Source of the DNA: Streptomyces sp. BHT-5-2
GTDB lineage: Bacteria > Actinomycetota > Actinomycetes > Streptomycetales > Streptomycetaceae
Assembly: GCF_019774615.1 (NCBI RefSeq)
Contig: NZ_CP081496.1
Location: 2,790,001-2,854,000 of the forward strand
Length of the DNA stretch: 64,000 bases
Direction of reading: 5' to 3'
Below, in pieces: positions 36,187 to 46,251 of the stretch; position 1 is the first letter of the stretch; every line of letters starts with the position of its first letter. The position numbers and the translations under genes are program-made. The notes under the pieces are model-generated. The model was given only the letters and a program-made list of their open reading frames with translations, did no database searches and was not told where the DNA came from.

Positions 36187-38628
36187 ATGACTGCTGAGTC
36201 TGCTCGGTCGACGGAGTCCACCTCGCTCACCCTGCCCGTGCTGCCCCTCGACGACGAGGTCGTCCTGCCCGGCATGGTGGTGCCCCTGGACCTGTCCGAC
36301 GCCGAGGTGCGCGCCGCGGTGGAGGCCGCCCAGGCCGCCGCCCCCTCGGGCGGCAAGCCCCGGGTGCTGCTGGTCCCGCGGATCGACGGGACGTACGCGG
36401 CGATCGGCACGCTCGGGCGGATCGAGCAGGTGGGACGGCTGTCCGACGGCGATCCGGGAGCCCTCATCCGGGGCCTGGGCCGGGTCCGGATCGGCGCCGG
36501 CACCACCGGCCCGGGCGCCGCGCTCTGGGTGGAGGGGGCCATCGTCGAGGAGAAGGTCCCCGACCCCCTCCCCGGAGCCGTCACCGAACTCGTCACCGAG
36601 TACAAGGCGCTGGCCACCAGCTGGCTGCGCAAGCGCGGCGCCTGGCAGGTCGTGGACCGCGTCACCGGCATCGACGACGTCCCCGCACTCGCCGACAACA
36701 CCGGGTACCTGCCGTTCCTGACCGGCGAGCAGAAGCTCCAGCTGCTGGAGACCGCCGAGCCGGTCGCCCGCCTGAAGTACGCCACCGAAGTGCTCCGCTC
36801 CCACCTCGCCGAACAGGACGTCGCCGAGTCCATCGCCAAGGACGTCCAGGAGGGCGTCGAGAAGCAGCAGCGAGAGTTCCTGCTGCGCCGTCAGCTGGAG
36901 GCCGTCCGCAAGGAGCTGCGCCAGCTGAACGGCGAGAACGCCGGGAACGCAGCCGGGGAGCCCGACGACTACCGCGCCCGCGTGGAGGCCGCAGACCTGC
37001 CGGAGAAGGTCCGCGAGGCGGCTCTGAAGGAGGTCGACAAGCTGGAGCGGGCCGGCGACCAGAACCCCGAGGGCAGCTGGATCCGCACCTGGCTCGACAC
37101 CGTCCTGGAACTCCCCTGGAACGAACGCACCGAGGACGCCTACGACATCGCCGGCGCCAAGGAGGTCCTGGACGCCGACCACGCGGGCCTGGAGGACGTC
37201 AAGGAACGGATCACCGAGTACCTGGCCGTGCGCAAGCGGCGCTCGGAGCGCGGGCCGGGACCCGTCGACGGGCGACGGGCGGGCGGGGCCGTGCTGGCGC
37301 TCGTCGGGCCGCCGGGCGTCGGCAAGACGTCGCTGGGGGAGTCCGTGGCGCGGGCCATGGGGCGGAAGTTCGTGCGGGTCGCCCTGGGCGGCGTCCGGGA
37401 CGAGGCGGAGATCCGCGGCCACCGGCGCACCTACGTCGGCGCGCTCCCCGGCCGGATCGTGCGGGCCGTCAAGGAGGCCGGCTCGATGAACCCGGTCGTC
37501 CTCCTCGACGAGATCGACAAGGTGGGCTCCGACTACCGGGGCGACCCGGCCGCCGCCCTCCTGGAGGTGCTGGACCCGGCGCAGAACCACACCTTCCGGG
37601 ACCACTACCTGGAGGTCGAACTGGACCTCTCCGACGTGGTGTTCCTGGCCACCGCCAACGTCCTGGAGGCCATCCCGGAGCCGCTGCTGGACCGGATGGA
37701 ACTGGTCCGGCTGGACGGCTACACCGAGGACGAGAAGATCGTCATCGCCCGGGACCACCTGGTGCCGCGTCAGCTGGAGCGGGCCGGACTCGCGCCCGAC
37801 GAGGTGACCGTGACCGACGACGCGCTGCGCCGACTGGCCGGCGAGTACACCCGCGAGGCGGGCGTGCGGAATCTGGAGCGCGCGATCGCCAGGCTGCTGC
37901 GCAAGGTGGCCGCCCGGCACGAACTGGGCGAGCAGGAGCTGCCGTTCACCCTCGGCGCGGACGCGCTGCGCCCGCTCATCGGGCGCCCGCGCCACACCCC
38001 GGAGTCCGCCCAGGACCCGGCCGAGCGGCGGACCGCGGTGCCCGGCGTCGTCACCGGTCTCGCGGTCACCGGCGCCGGCGGCGACGTGCTCTACATCGAG
38101 GCGTCGCTGGCCGACCCCGAGACCGGCGCCTCCGGTCTGCGGCTGACCGGCCAGCTGGGCGACGTGATGAAGGAGTCGGCGCACATCGCGCTGTCCTTCC
38201 TGCGCTCGCACGGCGCCGAACTGGAGCTCCCGGTGGGCGACCTGAAGGAGCGCGGCGTCCATCTGCACATCCCGGCCGGCGCCGTCCCCAAGGACGGCCC
38301 GAGCGCGGGCATCACGATGACCACCGCGCTGGCCTCGCTGTTGTCGGGCCGCCAGGTCCGCCCGGACGTCGCGATGACGGGCGAGGTCTCGCTCACCGGC
38401 CGGGTGCTGCCGATCGGCGGCGTCAAGCAGAAGCTGCTGGCCGCGCACCGGGCCGGCATCACCACCGTGATCATCCCCAAGCGCAACGAACCGGATCTGG
38501 ACGACGTCCCGGCCGAGGTCCTCGAAGCGCTGGAGGTGCACCCGGTGGCGGACGTCCGGCAGGTGCTGGAGCTGGCCCTGACGCCGGCCGCGAACGGGCA
38601 GCGGCCCGAGTTCCCGGTAGCGGCGTAG
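36187..38628 (+). CDS. lon: ATP-dependent Lon protease
   Basis: Cytoplasmic AAA+ serine protease of 813 residues that removes damaged and short-lived proteins. The N-terminal LON substrate domain (about 12-200) precedes the AAA+ module with Walker [10 protein letters not shown] and Walker [12 protein letters not shown]. The protease domain has the catalytic serine in [10 protein letters not shown] and the lysine in [17 protein letters not shown] 36187 follows GAAGGGGAG. A HAIR site just upstream indicates HspR repression and heat induction. A perfect 16-bp hairpin terminates it. Confidence 0.98.
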   Translation: MTAESARSTESTSLTLPVLPLDDEVVLPGMVVPLDLSDAEVRAAVEAAQAAAPSGGKPRVLLVPRIDGTYAAIGTLGRIEQVGRLSDGDPGALIRGLGRVRIGAGTTGPGAALWVEGAIVEEKVPDPLPGAVTELVTEYKALATSWLRKRGAWQVVDRVTGIDDVPALADNTGYLPFLTGEQKLQLLETAEPVARLKYATEVLRSHLAEQDVAESIAKDVQEGVEKQQREFLLRRQLEAVRKELRQLNGENAGNAAGEPDDYRARVEAADLPEKVREAALKEVDKLERAGDQNPEGSWIRTWLDTVLELPWNERTEDAYDIAGAKEVLDADHAGLEDVKERITEYLAVRKRRSERGPGPVDGRRAGGAVLALVGPPGVGKTSLGESVARAMGRKFVRVALGGVRDEAEIRGHRRTYVGALPGRIVRAVKEAGSMNPVVLLDEIDKVGSDYRGDPAAALLEVLDPAQNHTFRDHYLEVELDLSDVVFLATANVLEAIPEPLLDRMELVRLDGYTEDEKIVIARDHLVPRQLERAGLAPDEVTVTDDALRRLAGEYTREAGVRNLERAIARLLRKVAARHELGEQELPFTLGADALRPLIGRPRHTPESAQDPAERRTAVPGVVTGLAVTGAGGDVLYIEASLADPETGASGLRLTGQLGDVMKESAHIALSFLRSHGAELELPVGDLKERGVHLHIPAGAVPKDGPSAGITMTTALASLLSGRQVRPDVAMTGEVSLTGRVLPIGGVKQKLLAAHRAGITTVIIPKRNEPDLDDVPAEVLEALEVHPVADVRQVLELALTPAANGQRPEFPVAA

Positions 38629-38663
38629 GCGCGGCGAGGACGGCGCGGACGGGGCGCGGACCG

Positions 38664-38700
38664 CGGAGGCCGGCCCGGGGGAGACCCGGGCCGGCCTCCG
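38664..38700. terminator. Bidirectional terminator between lon and the GH25 gene
   Basis: Perfect 16-bp stem CGGAGGCCGGCCCGGG with its complement and a 5-nt loop, in the 78 bp between two convergent stop codons. Confidence 0.8.
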
Positions 38701-38706
38701 GGCGCG

Positions 38707-39561
38707 TCAGCCGTTGGCCAGCGCCTGGAGCCGGTCGTAGGCCCCGTTGAACCGGTTGTGGTCGCCGACCGTCGCACCGGTCGAGGTGTACTGCCAGATG
38801 GTGTGGAAGCCCCAGCCGCCCGGGAGTTCACCGACCGACGAGCCGTAGCGCGGGACCCACAGCGGGTTGATCGCGCCGAACGCGCCGGAGTTGCCGGTGC
38901 ACTGCTTCCACCAGCTGGTGGAGGTGTAGACGACGGCGTCCCGGCCGGTGCGCGCCTTGTAGGTGGCGAACCAGTCCTTCATCCAGTTCACCAGCCCGGC
39001 CGCGCTCAGCCCGTAACAGGTCGAGCCGTAGGGGTTGTACTCCATGTCCAGCGCACCGGGCAGCGTCCTGCCGTCCTTGGACCAGCCGCCTCCGTGGTCC
39101 ACGAAGTAGTTGGCCTGGGCCACGCCGCTGGAGGTGTCGGGCGTGGCGAAGTGGTAGGCGCCGCGGATCATGCCGACGTCGTAGGAGCCGTTGTACTGCT
39201 GCGCGAAGGACGGGTTGGTGTAGCTGGTGGACTCGGTGGCCTTGACGTAGGCGAACTTCACGCCGCTGTTCCACAGCGTCGACCAGGCGACGCTGCCGTT
39301 GTGGCTGCTGACGTCCACGCCCTCGACGGACGCGGTCAGCGAGGGCAGCGGCGGCAGCAGGCCGCCCCTGCCCTCGTGCTTGGCGATCTGGGAGCCGGCC
39401 CAGTCCTGCGCCGGGTGGGTGGGCTCGGGCGCGCGGTGCCGGGCCGCGGCACCGGCCGTGCCGGGCAGGCCGACGAGGGAGACGGTCGCGAGAAGGGCCC
39501 CGGCCACGAGTGCGCGGGAGCGCGGGGAACGGTACGGGGAGCCGGATCTGAGCACGGACAT
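38707..39561 (-). CDS. Secreted GH25 muramidase (lysozyme M1-like)
   Basis: Exported peptidoglycan hydrolase of 284 residues. The signal peptide covers about residues 1-38 (ALVAGALLATVSLVGL, cut after GTAGAA). The GH25 domain has the catalytic aspartate in GVDVSSHNGSVAW and the acid pair in GALDMEYNPYG. It ends with the aromatic WQYTSTGATVGDHNRF typical of the family. There is no separate wall-binding domain. ATG 39561 follows GGAGGCAGTAC. Transcription diverges from a MarR regulator across 305 bp. Confidence 0.95.
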   Translation of the reverse strand: MSVLRSGSPYRSPRSRALVAGALLATVSLVGLPGTAGAAARHRAPEPTHPAQDWAGSQIAKHEGRGGLLPPLPSLTASVEGVDVSSHNGSVAWSTLWNSGVKFAYVKATESTSYTNPSFAQQYNGSYDVGMIRGAYHFATPDTSSGVAQANYFVDHGGGWSKDGRTLPGALDMEYNPYGSTCYGLSAAGLVNWMKDWFATYKARTGRDAVVYTSTSWWKQCTGNSGAFGAINPLWVPRYGSSVGELPGGWGFHTIWQYTSTGATVGDHNRFNGAYDRLQALANG

Positions 39562-39866
39562 GTACTGCCTCCGTGGATCTCGGTGGATCTCGGTGCGGTG
39601 ACTTCGTGGGGAAGTGACCTTGAGGGGGAGGTGCCGGCGTACTGGAGCCCACACGTTTGGTGTGGTCATGCCACAAATGACGATACGCGCGTAGACCCCC
39701 GTGACAATAGGGGGGCGCGGGCTGCCGTTGGTCTAAGCCTGCGAAATACTGGCCCAACTGCGGCTCCGCACGGAACGGGAAAGAAAATTTCAGCCGGACG
39801 GAAACGCGGGGCGAACACGGCGAGGGGAATTGCTGGACATGCGGACAACGCGGGAAGGGTGCTGAC
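39562..39866. other. 305-bp divergent region upstream of the muramidase gene
   Basis: Contains a direct repeat GGTGGATCTC near 39573-39593, and TGTGG-TCATG-CCACA (39661-39675), a perfect 5-bp inverted repeat next to TACGCGCG. Promoters of the muramidase and MarR genes lie here. MarR control is possible but not shown. No gene is seen. Confidence 0.45.
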
Positions 39867-40358
39867 GTGCACGACACCGGAGCCGGCGATACCACCTCGG
39901 ACGGCGAGCCGATGGGTGTGGACCCGGCATTCCTGTCCCTGGAACGCGAATTGGCGGTATTCCTGCGCCGCGCCCGCGCCTCCTCCGGTGAACTCGCCCG
40001 CGAGGTCCACCCCGACCTCGAACCGGCCGCCTACGGGCTGCTCGTGCGGCTCGCCGACGCCGGCTCCCAGCGCGCCACCGACCTCGCGGCGTTCTTCGGC
40101 GTCGGCAAGGCGACGATAAGCCGCCAACTGCACGCCCTGGAGCGGCTCGGGCTGGTCGCCCGTGCGCCGGATCCGGCCGACGGGCGCGCGGTGCTGGTGC
40201 GGATCACCGACGAGGGGCGGGAGCGCTTCAACCGCGTCCGTACCGCGCGCCGCGCCCGTTACGCCCGGCGGCTCGCCTCGTGGGAGCGGGCCGAGGTCGC
40301 GGAGTTGGCGCGGTTGCTGCATCGGCTGAATGCGGAGCAGGAGGGGGAGGAGGGGTAG
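39867..40358 (+). CDS. MarR-family regulator
   Basis: 163 residues with a central winged HTH (ATDLAAFFGVGKATISRQLH is the HTH and LERLGLVARAPDPADGRAVL the wing) and helical dimerisation ends. GTG 39867 has GGAAGG nine nt upstream; ATG 39912 is an alternative start without one. It diverges from the muramidase gene. MarR regulators usually respond to phenolic or oxidative ligands and control the adjacent divergent gene, so the muramidase is the first candidate. Confidence 0.9.
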   Translation: MHDTGAGDTTSDGEPMGVDPAFLSLERELAVFLRRARASSGELAREVHPDLEPAAYGLLVRLADAGSQRATDLAAFFGVGKATISRQLHALERLGLVARAPDPADGRAVLVRITDEGRERFNRVRTARRARYARRLASWERAEVAELARLLHRLNAEQEGEEG

Positions 40359-40600
40359 CTCCCTCCTGGACCGCGCCCCCGCGCGGGGGCTTGGGCGCCG
40401 GGCGCTGGGTGCGGCCCCTACCTCCGGCCCGGTCGTCCGTGGTGCCGGGTCCGGGGGCGGAGGGCCGGTGGTCGGCACATGTTGTCCTGGTGACCCTTGG
40501 CCCGTTCCGTCGGCCATGTGCGGGTCGCCCCGGTAGCTCCCGCCGGCGGCCGGCCCCTCCTGCCGGCCGCCGGGGCCCGGTCGTTGCCGGTGCGATGGCG

Positions 40601-41446
40601 CTACGGCGCCACATGGATCACCGCCGCGTCGTCCCGGGCCTTTCCTCGGGGGTGGGTGGCGCATTCCGGGTCGGCGGCCTCCAGTTGCCGCACGCGGTCG
40701 ATCAGGGCCTGGGGGCCGGACTCGGCGACCAGGGTTGCGCACTCGGACCAGGAGCCCGCGTGGAAGACGTCCACCCAGCGGCCGGCGCCGTCGGTCAGTG
40801 CGGTCAGCGAGCGGACGGCGGTGCGCGGGGTGGTGCCGGTGATCGCGCGGGACGCGACGGACGGGTCGGCGGCCGCGGTGAAGAAGCCGCCCTCGGCGTT
40901 CCGCAGGGCCTCCACCGCGCGGACGTACTCCCGGGCCGCGGTGGCGCGTTCGGCCGTGCCGCGGGGCAGTGCCCGGACCGCCGTGCGCCGGTCGCGGACC
41001 GCGGGCGGGAGCTCGTCGAGCCGGGTGTCCCGTACCGGATGCACCGAGCCGTCCGCCTTCTCCAGGAGCAGTACGGAATCGGACAGCACCAGGTGTTCCA
41101 CGGTCTCCGGGGACCAGCGCGCGGCGACCACCGTCGCCTGCGGCGTACGGGGGTGAGAAAGGTCACAGGTGGTGCGGTGGGCTTCGGCCGTTCTCGCGAC
41201 GGCGGCGGCGAGCGCCTCAGTGAGCGTCATGTCGCGGTGTGAAACCGACAGTTCGAGCATTGCGCCCCCGAGCCGCGCGGTGAACCACGGCACGGAATGG
41301 ACACAGCCGAAGTCCCCCTCCGGCGGGGTCACCCCGTCCAGCAGGACCAGGGCGCCGCCCTCCCCGGACGCCGGCAGGGCGACCGACGCGTAGTCCTCGT
41401 TGGGGCGTTGGGGATCGCCCGGCTCGGTGGCGAGTTCGATGCGCAT
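40601..41446 (-). CDS. PP2C-like phosphatase domain protein
   Basis: 281 residues, soluble. PP2C traits are visible: PNEDYASVALP near the N-terminus, GALVLLDGVTPPEGD with the metal aspartate, LSDSVLLLE in the middle, and RDDAAVIHVAP at the C-terminus (the final DD motif). The first metal site is partly altered, so activity is uncertain. ATG 41446 lacks a ribosome-binding site, but CAGACT lies 7 nt upstream, which suggests a leaderless transcript. No kinase or anti-sigma gene is linked. Confidence 0.8.
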   Translation of the reverse strand: MRIELATEPGDPQRPNEDYASVALPASGEGGALVLLDGVTPPEGDFGCVHSVPWFTARLGGAMLELSVSHRDMTLTEALAAAVARTAEAHRTTCDLSHPRTPQATVVAARWSPETVEHLVLSDSVLLLEKADGSVHPVRDTRLDELPPAVRDRRTAVRALPRGTAERATAAREYVRAVEALRNAEGGFFTAAADPSVASRAITGTTPRTAVRSLTALTDGAGRWVDVFHAGSWSECATLVAESGPQALIDRVRQLEAADPECATHPRGKARDDAAVIHVAP

Positions 41447-41898
41447 GCGGGAAAGTCTGCCGGAGGTGGCCGGAAACGAGCGGTGGCCGGCGGCCGCGGC
41501 GGGTGAGCGGGCAGGGGCGGGCACGCGGGGCCCCGGGGCACGGGCCCGAATGCGGGCGCGCATCCTTTCAGGACCGCCACGCATCTCCAAACCCATCGGG
41601 GGGTTGCGCGAGGTTGCGGCCGAAACTGCCGCCACACGGAAGTTGATGGCCAAACTCCGATTGTTGTTCACTCGTTCAGGTGGCCGGACATGTGTTGCCG
41701 AGCCACTGCGCGGCGCCGATGGAATGGTCGATTCCCGGAGTAACCGGGGTGGTCAGGACGTTCGTCGCGACGCGCAGAGCCGGGCTGTTCCCCTCTCGCG
41801 GAACGGTGCGCTGCCGCGGTCGTCGCGCAGACTCGCCCCGCGAACGGTGAGCGGACCGGGTCCGCGACGCCGGCACGGCGTGGGCAGGCGAGACAGGA
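41447..41898. other. 452-bp divergent region before the conservon
   Basis: GC-rich except for 41637-41690, a locally AT-richer stretch that probably holds the conservon promoter. No ORF with protein character, RNA or clear dyad is seen. Confidence 0.45.
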
Positions 41899-44800
41899 AT
41901 GCGAGCAGCGGTGCGGAAGAAGCGGCTTCGGGGCGGCGCAGGGAAGCCGGGCTCACCGGCCGGACCGGTCTCGGTACCGGGCACGGGATCCGGTGCGGGA
42001 CCGGGCGCGGGCGGCGGCACGGACGGCTCGGGACGGCGTCCCGCGCGGGTCCGCAACCGGCTCATGGCAGCCGTCGCCGTGGTCGCCGTCGCCGTCCTGG
42101 GAGCCGGCGCCCCCGCGCTGATGACCGCCGCCGGCAACGCCCGGGACAGCCAGCACCTGGTCGACCTCGCCGGGCTGAACGCGCACGCCGTCACCCTCGC
42201 GCACTCCCTCGCCGACGAGCGCGACGCGATGACCGCGTACGTCGCCGCCGGCCGCACCGGCCGCAACGTCACCCAGGCCCCCACCGACGACCAGCGGGCC
42301 CAGGTCGACCGGCAGATCGACGAACTGCGCAGCCAGGCCCAGGGCGTGGCCGGTGACACCGGCGCCCTCGCCGCCGCCGACAAGCTCCTCAAGCAGCTGC
42401 CCGACACCCGCCAGACGGCGCTCTCCGGGCCCGCCACCGCCGACCAGGTCTACGACGCCTACAGCGAGGCCGTCGCGGCGCTCGGCGCGCTCGGCGACGA
42501 CATCGCCCGCGGCCTGCCCGCACGGGCCGACGGCGGGGCCGCCGACACCCGGGCGCTGCCCGACCTCGGCCGGGCCGTCGACCAGGCCGCCGGCACCCGC
42601 GCGCTGCTGCTCGCCGGGCTCAAGGCGGGCGGCTCCCAGCCCCGGCTGACCGCCGCCGCGCAGGTCGCCCACCTCCGCGAGCAGGGCGCCCTCGGCGACT
42701 TCCACCAGATCGCCAGCCAGAGCGCCCGGGACCGCTTCCAGCGCACTGTCAACGGCACCGACGTCGACGCCGCCGAGCGCTACCTCACCAAGCTCACCGA
42801 CCAGCCCGTCCTCGACGCCGCGGACATGGCGCTCAGCCGGCGCCGGGTGCAGGCCGCGCTGACCGCCCGGGTCGGCCTGATGCGGGGCGTCGAGTCGGCC
42901 GTCGCCACCGCCGAGATCCAGCGCCTGGGCCGGCTGCGCGACGACGACGTGACGGCCCTGGAGATCGCCGTCGGCCTGGAGGGCCTCTGCCTCCTGGTGG
43001 CCGTCGGCACCGCCGTCTGGGCCGCCCGCACCATGACCCAGCCGCTGGCCGCGCTGCGGCTCGGTGCCAAGCGGCTGGCGGCCGACCCCGGCCACGAGGA
43101 CCCCATTGACTACAAGGGCCGCAACGACGAGTTCGCCGCCGCCGTCCGGTCCGTCAACGCGCTGCACACCCAGGTCGCCGAGACCGCCCGGCGCGCCGCC
43201 GAGTGGGAGGGCGAGCGCAAGCGCCTGGTCGGCGGCCGGCAGCGGCTGGTCGCCGAGCGGGAGGCCCTCCAGGAGCAGGCGGAGGCGCTCAAGGAGGAGG
43301 TCGCCGCGCTCGACGAGCGGCTGGCGGTGCTGCGCACCGGCGTCCACGGCCGGTTCGTCAACCTCTCGCTGCGCACCCTGGGCCTGGTGGAGCGCCAACT
43401 CGCGGTCCTGGAGTCCCTGGAGGAGAGCGAGCAGGACCCGGAGCGACTGGACACCCTCTTCAAGCTGGACCACTTCGCCGCGCGGATGCGCCGCAACAGC
43501 GAGAACCTGCTGGTCCTGGCCGGCGCCGAACAGCACGGCAGCAGCCACCCCGGGCCGGTGCCGCTGCTCGACATGCTGCGCGCCGCGGTCAGCGAGATCG
43601 AGCGGTACGAGCGGGTGCGGATCACGTCGCTGCCGCCGCACGCCCAGGTCGCCGGGTTCGTCGCCGACGACCTCAGCCACCTGGTCGCCGAACTCCTGGA
43701 GAACGCCACCGCGTTCTCCCCGCCGGACGCCCATGTCGAGCTGTCCGGCTGGCTGCTGGAGAGCGGCGAGCTGATGCTCTCGGTCGAGGACGAGGGCATC
43801 GGGATGACCGCGGACCGGCTGGCCGAGGTCAACGAGCGGCTCGCGGACGCCGAGACCGCGTCCACCTCCGAGACCGTGGACGAGGCGCTGGGCCTGGGCC
43901 TGTACGTGGTGGTGCGGCTGGCCGCCCGGCACGGCGTGCGGGTGCAGCTGCGCGACCGCAAGCAGGGCGGGATCACCGCCGTCGTCGTGCTGCCCGGCTC
44001 GATCCTGCCGAACCGTCCGGCGCCGGTGCCGCCCGCCCGCTCGGCGGAGAGGGGCGCGCCGTCCGCGCCGGCCCTCCCGGGCTCGGTCGCGGAGGCCAAC
44101 TCCAACACCCTGCAGACCCGGACGAACCGGGTCGACCCGGCGGAACGGCCGACGGCCCCCGAACCCGACCCCGAGCCTGCCCCGGCGGTGCCCGCGCCGG
44201 AGCCCGCGCCGGAGCCCGCCCCCGAGCGGCGGCCGGCCGGCCGGCGGGGGCTCGCCGCGGACCCGTTCGTCGCCGCGGCCGAGCGCGCCATCGACGCGGC
44301 GGGGCTGGGCCACCCGGCCCCCGGGGAGGCCACCGGGCCGGCGGAGGCGGCGGAGCCGGCCGACGCTGCCGAACAGCCGGAAGCGGCGGAGGCACCGGAA
44401 CGGGCGGAGGCAGCACAACCGGCCGCGGCAGCGGACCCGTTGGCGGCACCGGACCCGGCCGAGGCTGCGGACCCGGCCGAGGCTGCGGACCCGGCGGAGG
44501 CCGCCGAACCCGCGGAGGCCGCGGAACCGGCAGCGCCCGCCGCCCCGCTCGTACCGCCCCAGGCCCGGCCCCGCTCCCGGGGCCCGGCCGAGCCGTCCGC
44601 CGAGTCGCCCGCCGCGCCGGCGTCCGCGGCGCGGCCCGAACCGAGCCCGTACGGACCGCAGTCGCCCGGCCCGTACGCCTCCGCCGGGACCGCCGCCGGC
44701 ACCACCGGCGAGCACACCCGTCCCGGGGAGAACCCGCCGCCGGCCGGGGACGCGTCCCCGACCGAGAGCGGCCCGGCCGCCCCGGCACCCGGGAAGGGGC

Positions 44801-45234
44801 GGCACGCCGCCCCGGCACCCGCCGTCGCCGACCCGTACGCCATCGGGCCGGACCAGCACACCCGCCCGGCCCCGGAGCCCGCCGCGGCCCCGGAACCGGC
44901 CCACCCGGACCAGGCGTCCCAAGGGGAGGCACCACCGGCGCCGGCAACCGGCGCGTCCCGACCGCAGCGCCGGACCAGCACCGGGCTGCCCAAACGCACC
45001 CCGAAGAACGTGGCGCAGAAGCAGGCGCCGGCCGCGCCCCGCAGGACCGGCGCGGCCAACGCCGAGGCCCTGCGCCGCCGGCTCGGCGGATTCCAGCAGG
45101 GGGCACGGGAGGGCCGCCGCGATGTGGCGGCCGAGATCGCGGAACGCACCGCGGAGCAGACCATCCCAGTGAAGGACACCGACGGAGCGGGGGCCCCGGG
45201 AGACAGCCATACCGGCGAGGAGGCACGCGATTGA
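41899..45234 (+). CDS. cvnA: Conservon sensor protein CvnA (histidine-kinase-like)
   Basis: Membrane sensor of 1111 residues, first gene of a conservon. One helix lies at about 55-78 and a second at about 352-374, enclosing a helical extracellular nitrate-sensor-like domain. HAMP and coiled-coil segments follow, then a HATPase domain (ELLENATAFSPP, DEGIGM, GLGLYVV). No conserved phospho-histidine box is apparent. The last 400 residues are Pro/Ala/Glu-rich with degenerate AADPAEAAEPAEAA repeats. It is coupled to cvnB by a TTGA overlap. Conservon proteins form a membrane complex resembling eukaryotic G-protein systems. Confidence 0.94.
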   Translation: MRAAVRKKRLRGGAGKPGSPAGPVSVPGTGSGAGPGAGGGTDGSGRRPARVRNRLMAAVAVVAVAVLGAGAPALMTAAGNARDSQHLVDLAGLNAHAVTLAHSLADERDAMTAYVAAGRTGRNVTQAPTDDQRAQVDRQIDELRSQAQGVAGDTGALAAADKLLKQLPDTRQTALSGPATADQVYDAYSEAVAALGALGDDIARGLPARADGGAADTRALPDLGRAVDQAAGTRALLLAGLKAGGSQPRLTAAAQVAHLREQGALGDFHQIASQSARDRFQRTVNGTDVDAAERYLTKLTDQPVLDAADMALSRRRVQAALTARVGLMRGVESAVATAEIQRLGRLRDDDVTALEIAVGLEGLCLLVAVGTAVWAARTMTQPLAALRLGAKRLAADPGHEDPIDYKGRNDEFAAAVRSVNALHTQVAETARRAAEWEGERKRLVGGRQRLVAEREALQEQAEALKEEVAALDERLAVLRTGVHGRFVNLSLRTLGLVERQLAVLESLEESEQDPERLDTLFKLDHFAARMRRNSENLLVLAGAEQHGSSHPGPVPLLDMLRAAVSEIERYERVRITSLPPHAQVAGFVADDLSHLVAELLENATAFSPPDAHVELSGWLLESGELMLSVEDEGIGMTADRLAEVNERLADAETASTSETVDEALGLGLYVVVRLAARHGVRVQLRDRKQGGITAVVVLPGSILPNRPAPVPPARSAERGAPSAPALPGSVAEANSNTLQTRTNRVDPAERPTAPEPDPEPAPAVPAPEPAPEPAPERRPAGRRGLAADPFVAAAERAIDAAGLGHPAPGEATGPAEAAEPADAAEQPEAAEAPERAEAAQPAAAADPLAAPDPAEAADPAEAADPAEAAEPAEAAEPAAPAAPLVPPQARPRSRGPAEPSAESPAAPASAARPEPSPYGPQSPGPYASAGTAAGTTGEHTRPGENPPPAGDASPTESGPAAPAPGKGRHAAPAPAVADPYAIGPDQHTRPAPEPAAAPEPAHPDQASQGEAPPAPATGASRPQRRTSTGLPKRTPKNVAQKQAPAAPRRTGAANAEALRRRLGGFQQGAREGRRDVAAEIAERTAEQTIPVKDTDGAGAPGDSHTGEEARD
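44461..44530. repeat. Degenerate 15-18-bp tandem repeats in the cvnA tail
   Basis: GAGGCTGCGGACCCGGCC-like units repeat in frame and encode EAADPAEAADPAEAAEPAEA. They sit in the disordered C-terminal tail of CvnA. Confidence 0.7.
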
Positions 45235-45728
45235 AGGCGCAAGCGCCCACGGCGCATGGACAGGGACTGAGCACCCAGGCACGTAACCTGCACTGGCTGC
45301 TGAGCGATCTGGTCGACGAGGTGCCCGGCATCCACTCGGTCGCGGTGGTCTCCTCCGACGGCCTGCTGCTGCTCTCCTCCGACCCCGAGCGGGCGGCGGC
45401 GGGCACCGTGGCGCACGTCGGCGACGACGGCCCCCAGGGCTCCAGCGCCGACCTCGCCACCATCGTGTCCGGCCTCGGCAGCCTCACCAACGGGGCCGCG
45501 CAGCTGATGGACGGCGGAACGGTCAAGCAGACGATGGTCGCGATGGACGAGGGCAGCCTGTTCGTGATGTCGATCAGCGACGGCTCGCTGCTCGGCGTGC
45601 ACGCCACCCCCGACTGCGACATGAGCACCATCGCCTACCACATGGCCCTCTTCGTCGGCCGGGCCGGCCACGTCCTGACCCCCGAACTCCGCACCGAACT
45701 CCGCAAGTCGATGGAGAGCGCCCAGTGA
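45231..45728 (+). CDS. cvnB: Conservon roadblock/LC7 protein CvnB
   Basis: 165 residues with a roadblock/LC7 fold (LLSDLVDEVPGIHSVAVVSS, DGLLLLSSDPERA, LFVMSISDGSLLGVHA), the family that regulates MglA-like small GTPases. It starts at a TTG overlapping the cvnA stop, with GAGGAGG at the right distance. Within the conservon it is expected to link the sensor CvnA to the GTPase CvnD. Confidence 0.93.
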   Translation: MKAQAPTAHGQGLSTQARNLHWLLSDLVDEVPGIHSVAVVSSDGLLLLSSDPERAAAGTVAHVGDDGPQGSSADLATIVSGLGSLTNGAAQLMDGGTVKQTMVAMDEGSLFVMSISDGSLLGVHATPDCDMSTIAYHMALFVGRAGHVLTPELRTELRKSMESAQ

Positions 45729-45801
45729 CCGAGCGAAGCCAGCGAACCGAAGAGCGGTGCGTGCCGTGCGGACCCGAGGCCGAGCGAAGCGAGGTCCCGG
45801 C

Positions 45802-46251
45802 ATGAGTTCCCGTCCGAAACTCCCCGTGCGCGGCGGGGACCTCCCCCGAGTTCTCGGCTCCGCTCGAACAGGGGGGACCCCCAGGCCCGCGCGGGTCCGG
45901 CCGTACTCGCTGACCGGCGGCCGGACCCGGTTCGGCCATGTGCTGCTCGTCGAGACGTTCGTGGCCGCGCTGGAGGCACCCGAGGAACGCCGGGAGCTGA
46001 CCGCCTCGTCCGGCGCGGGCTGGCTCGACCGCGTGATGCCGGAGATGCGCGCGATCGTCGAGCTGTGCCGCCGGATGCGCTCGGTCGCGGAGATCTCCGC
46101 GCTGCTCAAGATGCCGCTGGGGGTGGTCCGCGTCCTCCTCAGCGACCTCGCCGACCAGGGAAAGATTCGCGTCTACGGCACCGGGCACGGCACCGGCCGG
46201 CCCGACCGCGCGCTGCTCGAAAGGGTGCTGAGTGGACTTCACAGGCTCTGA
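45802..46251 (+). CDS. cvnC: Conservon DUF742 protein CvnC
   Basis: 149 residues. The DUF742 core starts at VRPYSLTGGRTRF and has a winged-helix-like second half (RSVAEISALLKMPLGVVRVL, LSDLADQGKIRVYG). ATG 45802 follows GAGGTCCCGGC. Between residues 8 and 32 it carries extra sequence (GGDLPRVLGSARTGGTP) encoded by a dispersed repeat at 45838-45886, not expected in family members. A 26-codon frame from GTG 45725 fills the gap after cvnB. The 3' end overlaps cvnD by 20 bp. Confidence 0.9.
   Translation: MSSRPKLPVRGGDLPRVLGSARTGGTPRPARVRPYSLTGGRTRFGHVLLVETFVAALEAPEERRELTASSGAGWLDRVMPEMRAIVELCRRMRSVAEISALLKMPLGVVRVLLSDLADQGKIRVYGTGHGTGRPDRALLERVLSGLHRL
45838..45886 (+). repeat. Dispersed GGGGGGACCCCC element inside cvnC
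   Basis: CTCCCCCGAGTTCTCGGCTC continues with CGCTCGAACAGGGGGGACCCCCAG, in frame, adding about 17 residues to CvnC. Related elements lie in the hydrolase gene (52423-52466) and the SEDS gene (57594-57713). Confidence 0.65.

Noticed and set aside
34957..38541. A 1,194-codon frame antisense to lon
   Set aside because: Same reason: no domains, no plausible start, and lon itself is unmistakable.
41953..45282. A 1,109-codon frame antisense to cvnA
   Set aside because: Shadow of the Ala/Pro/Glu-rich cvnA sequence; Gly/Arg/Val-rich composition with no motif.
45725..45804. A 26-codon gene overlapping the cvnB stop
   Set aside because: GTG 45725 opens a frame ending at 45804, but its content is the GAGCGAAGC-type repeat common in Streptomyces gaps and it has no ribosome-binding site of its own.
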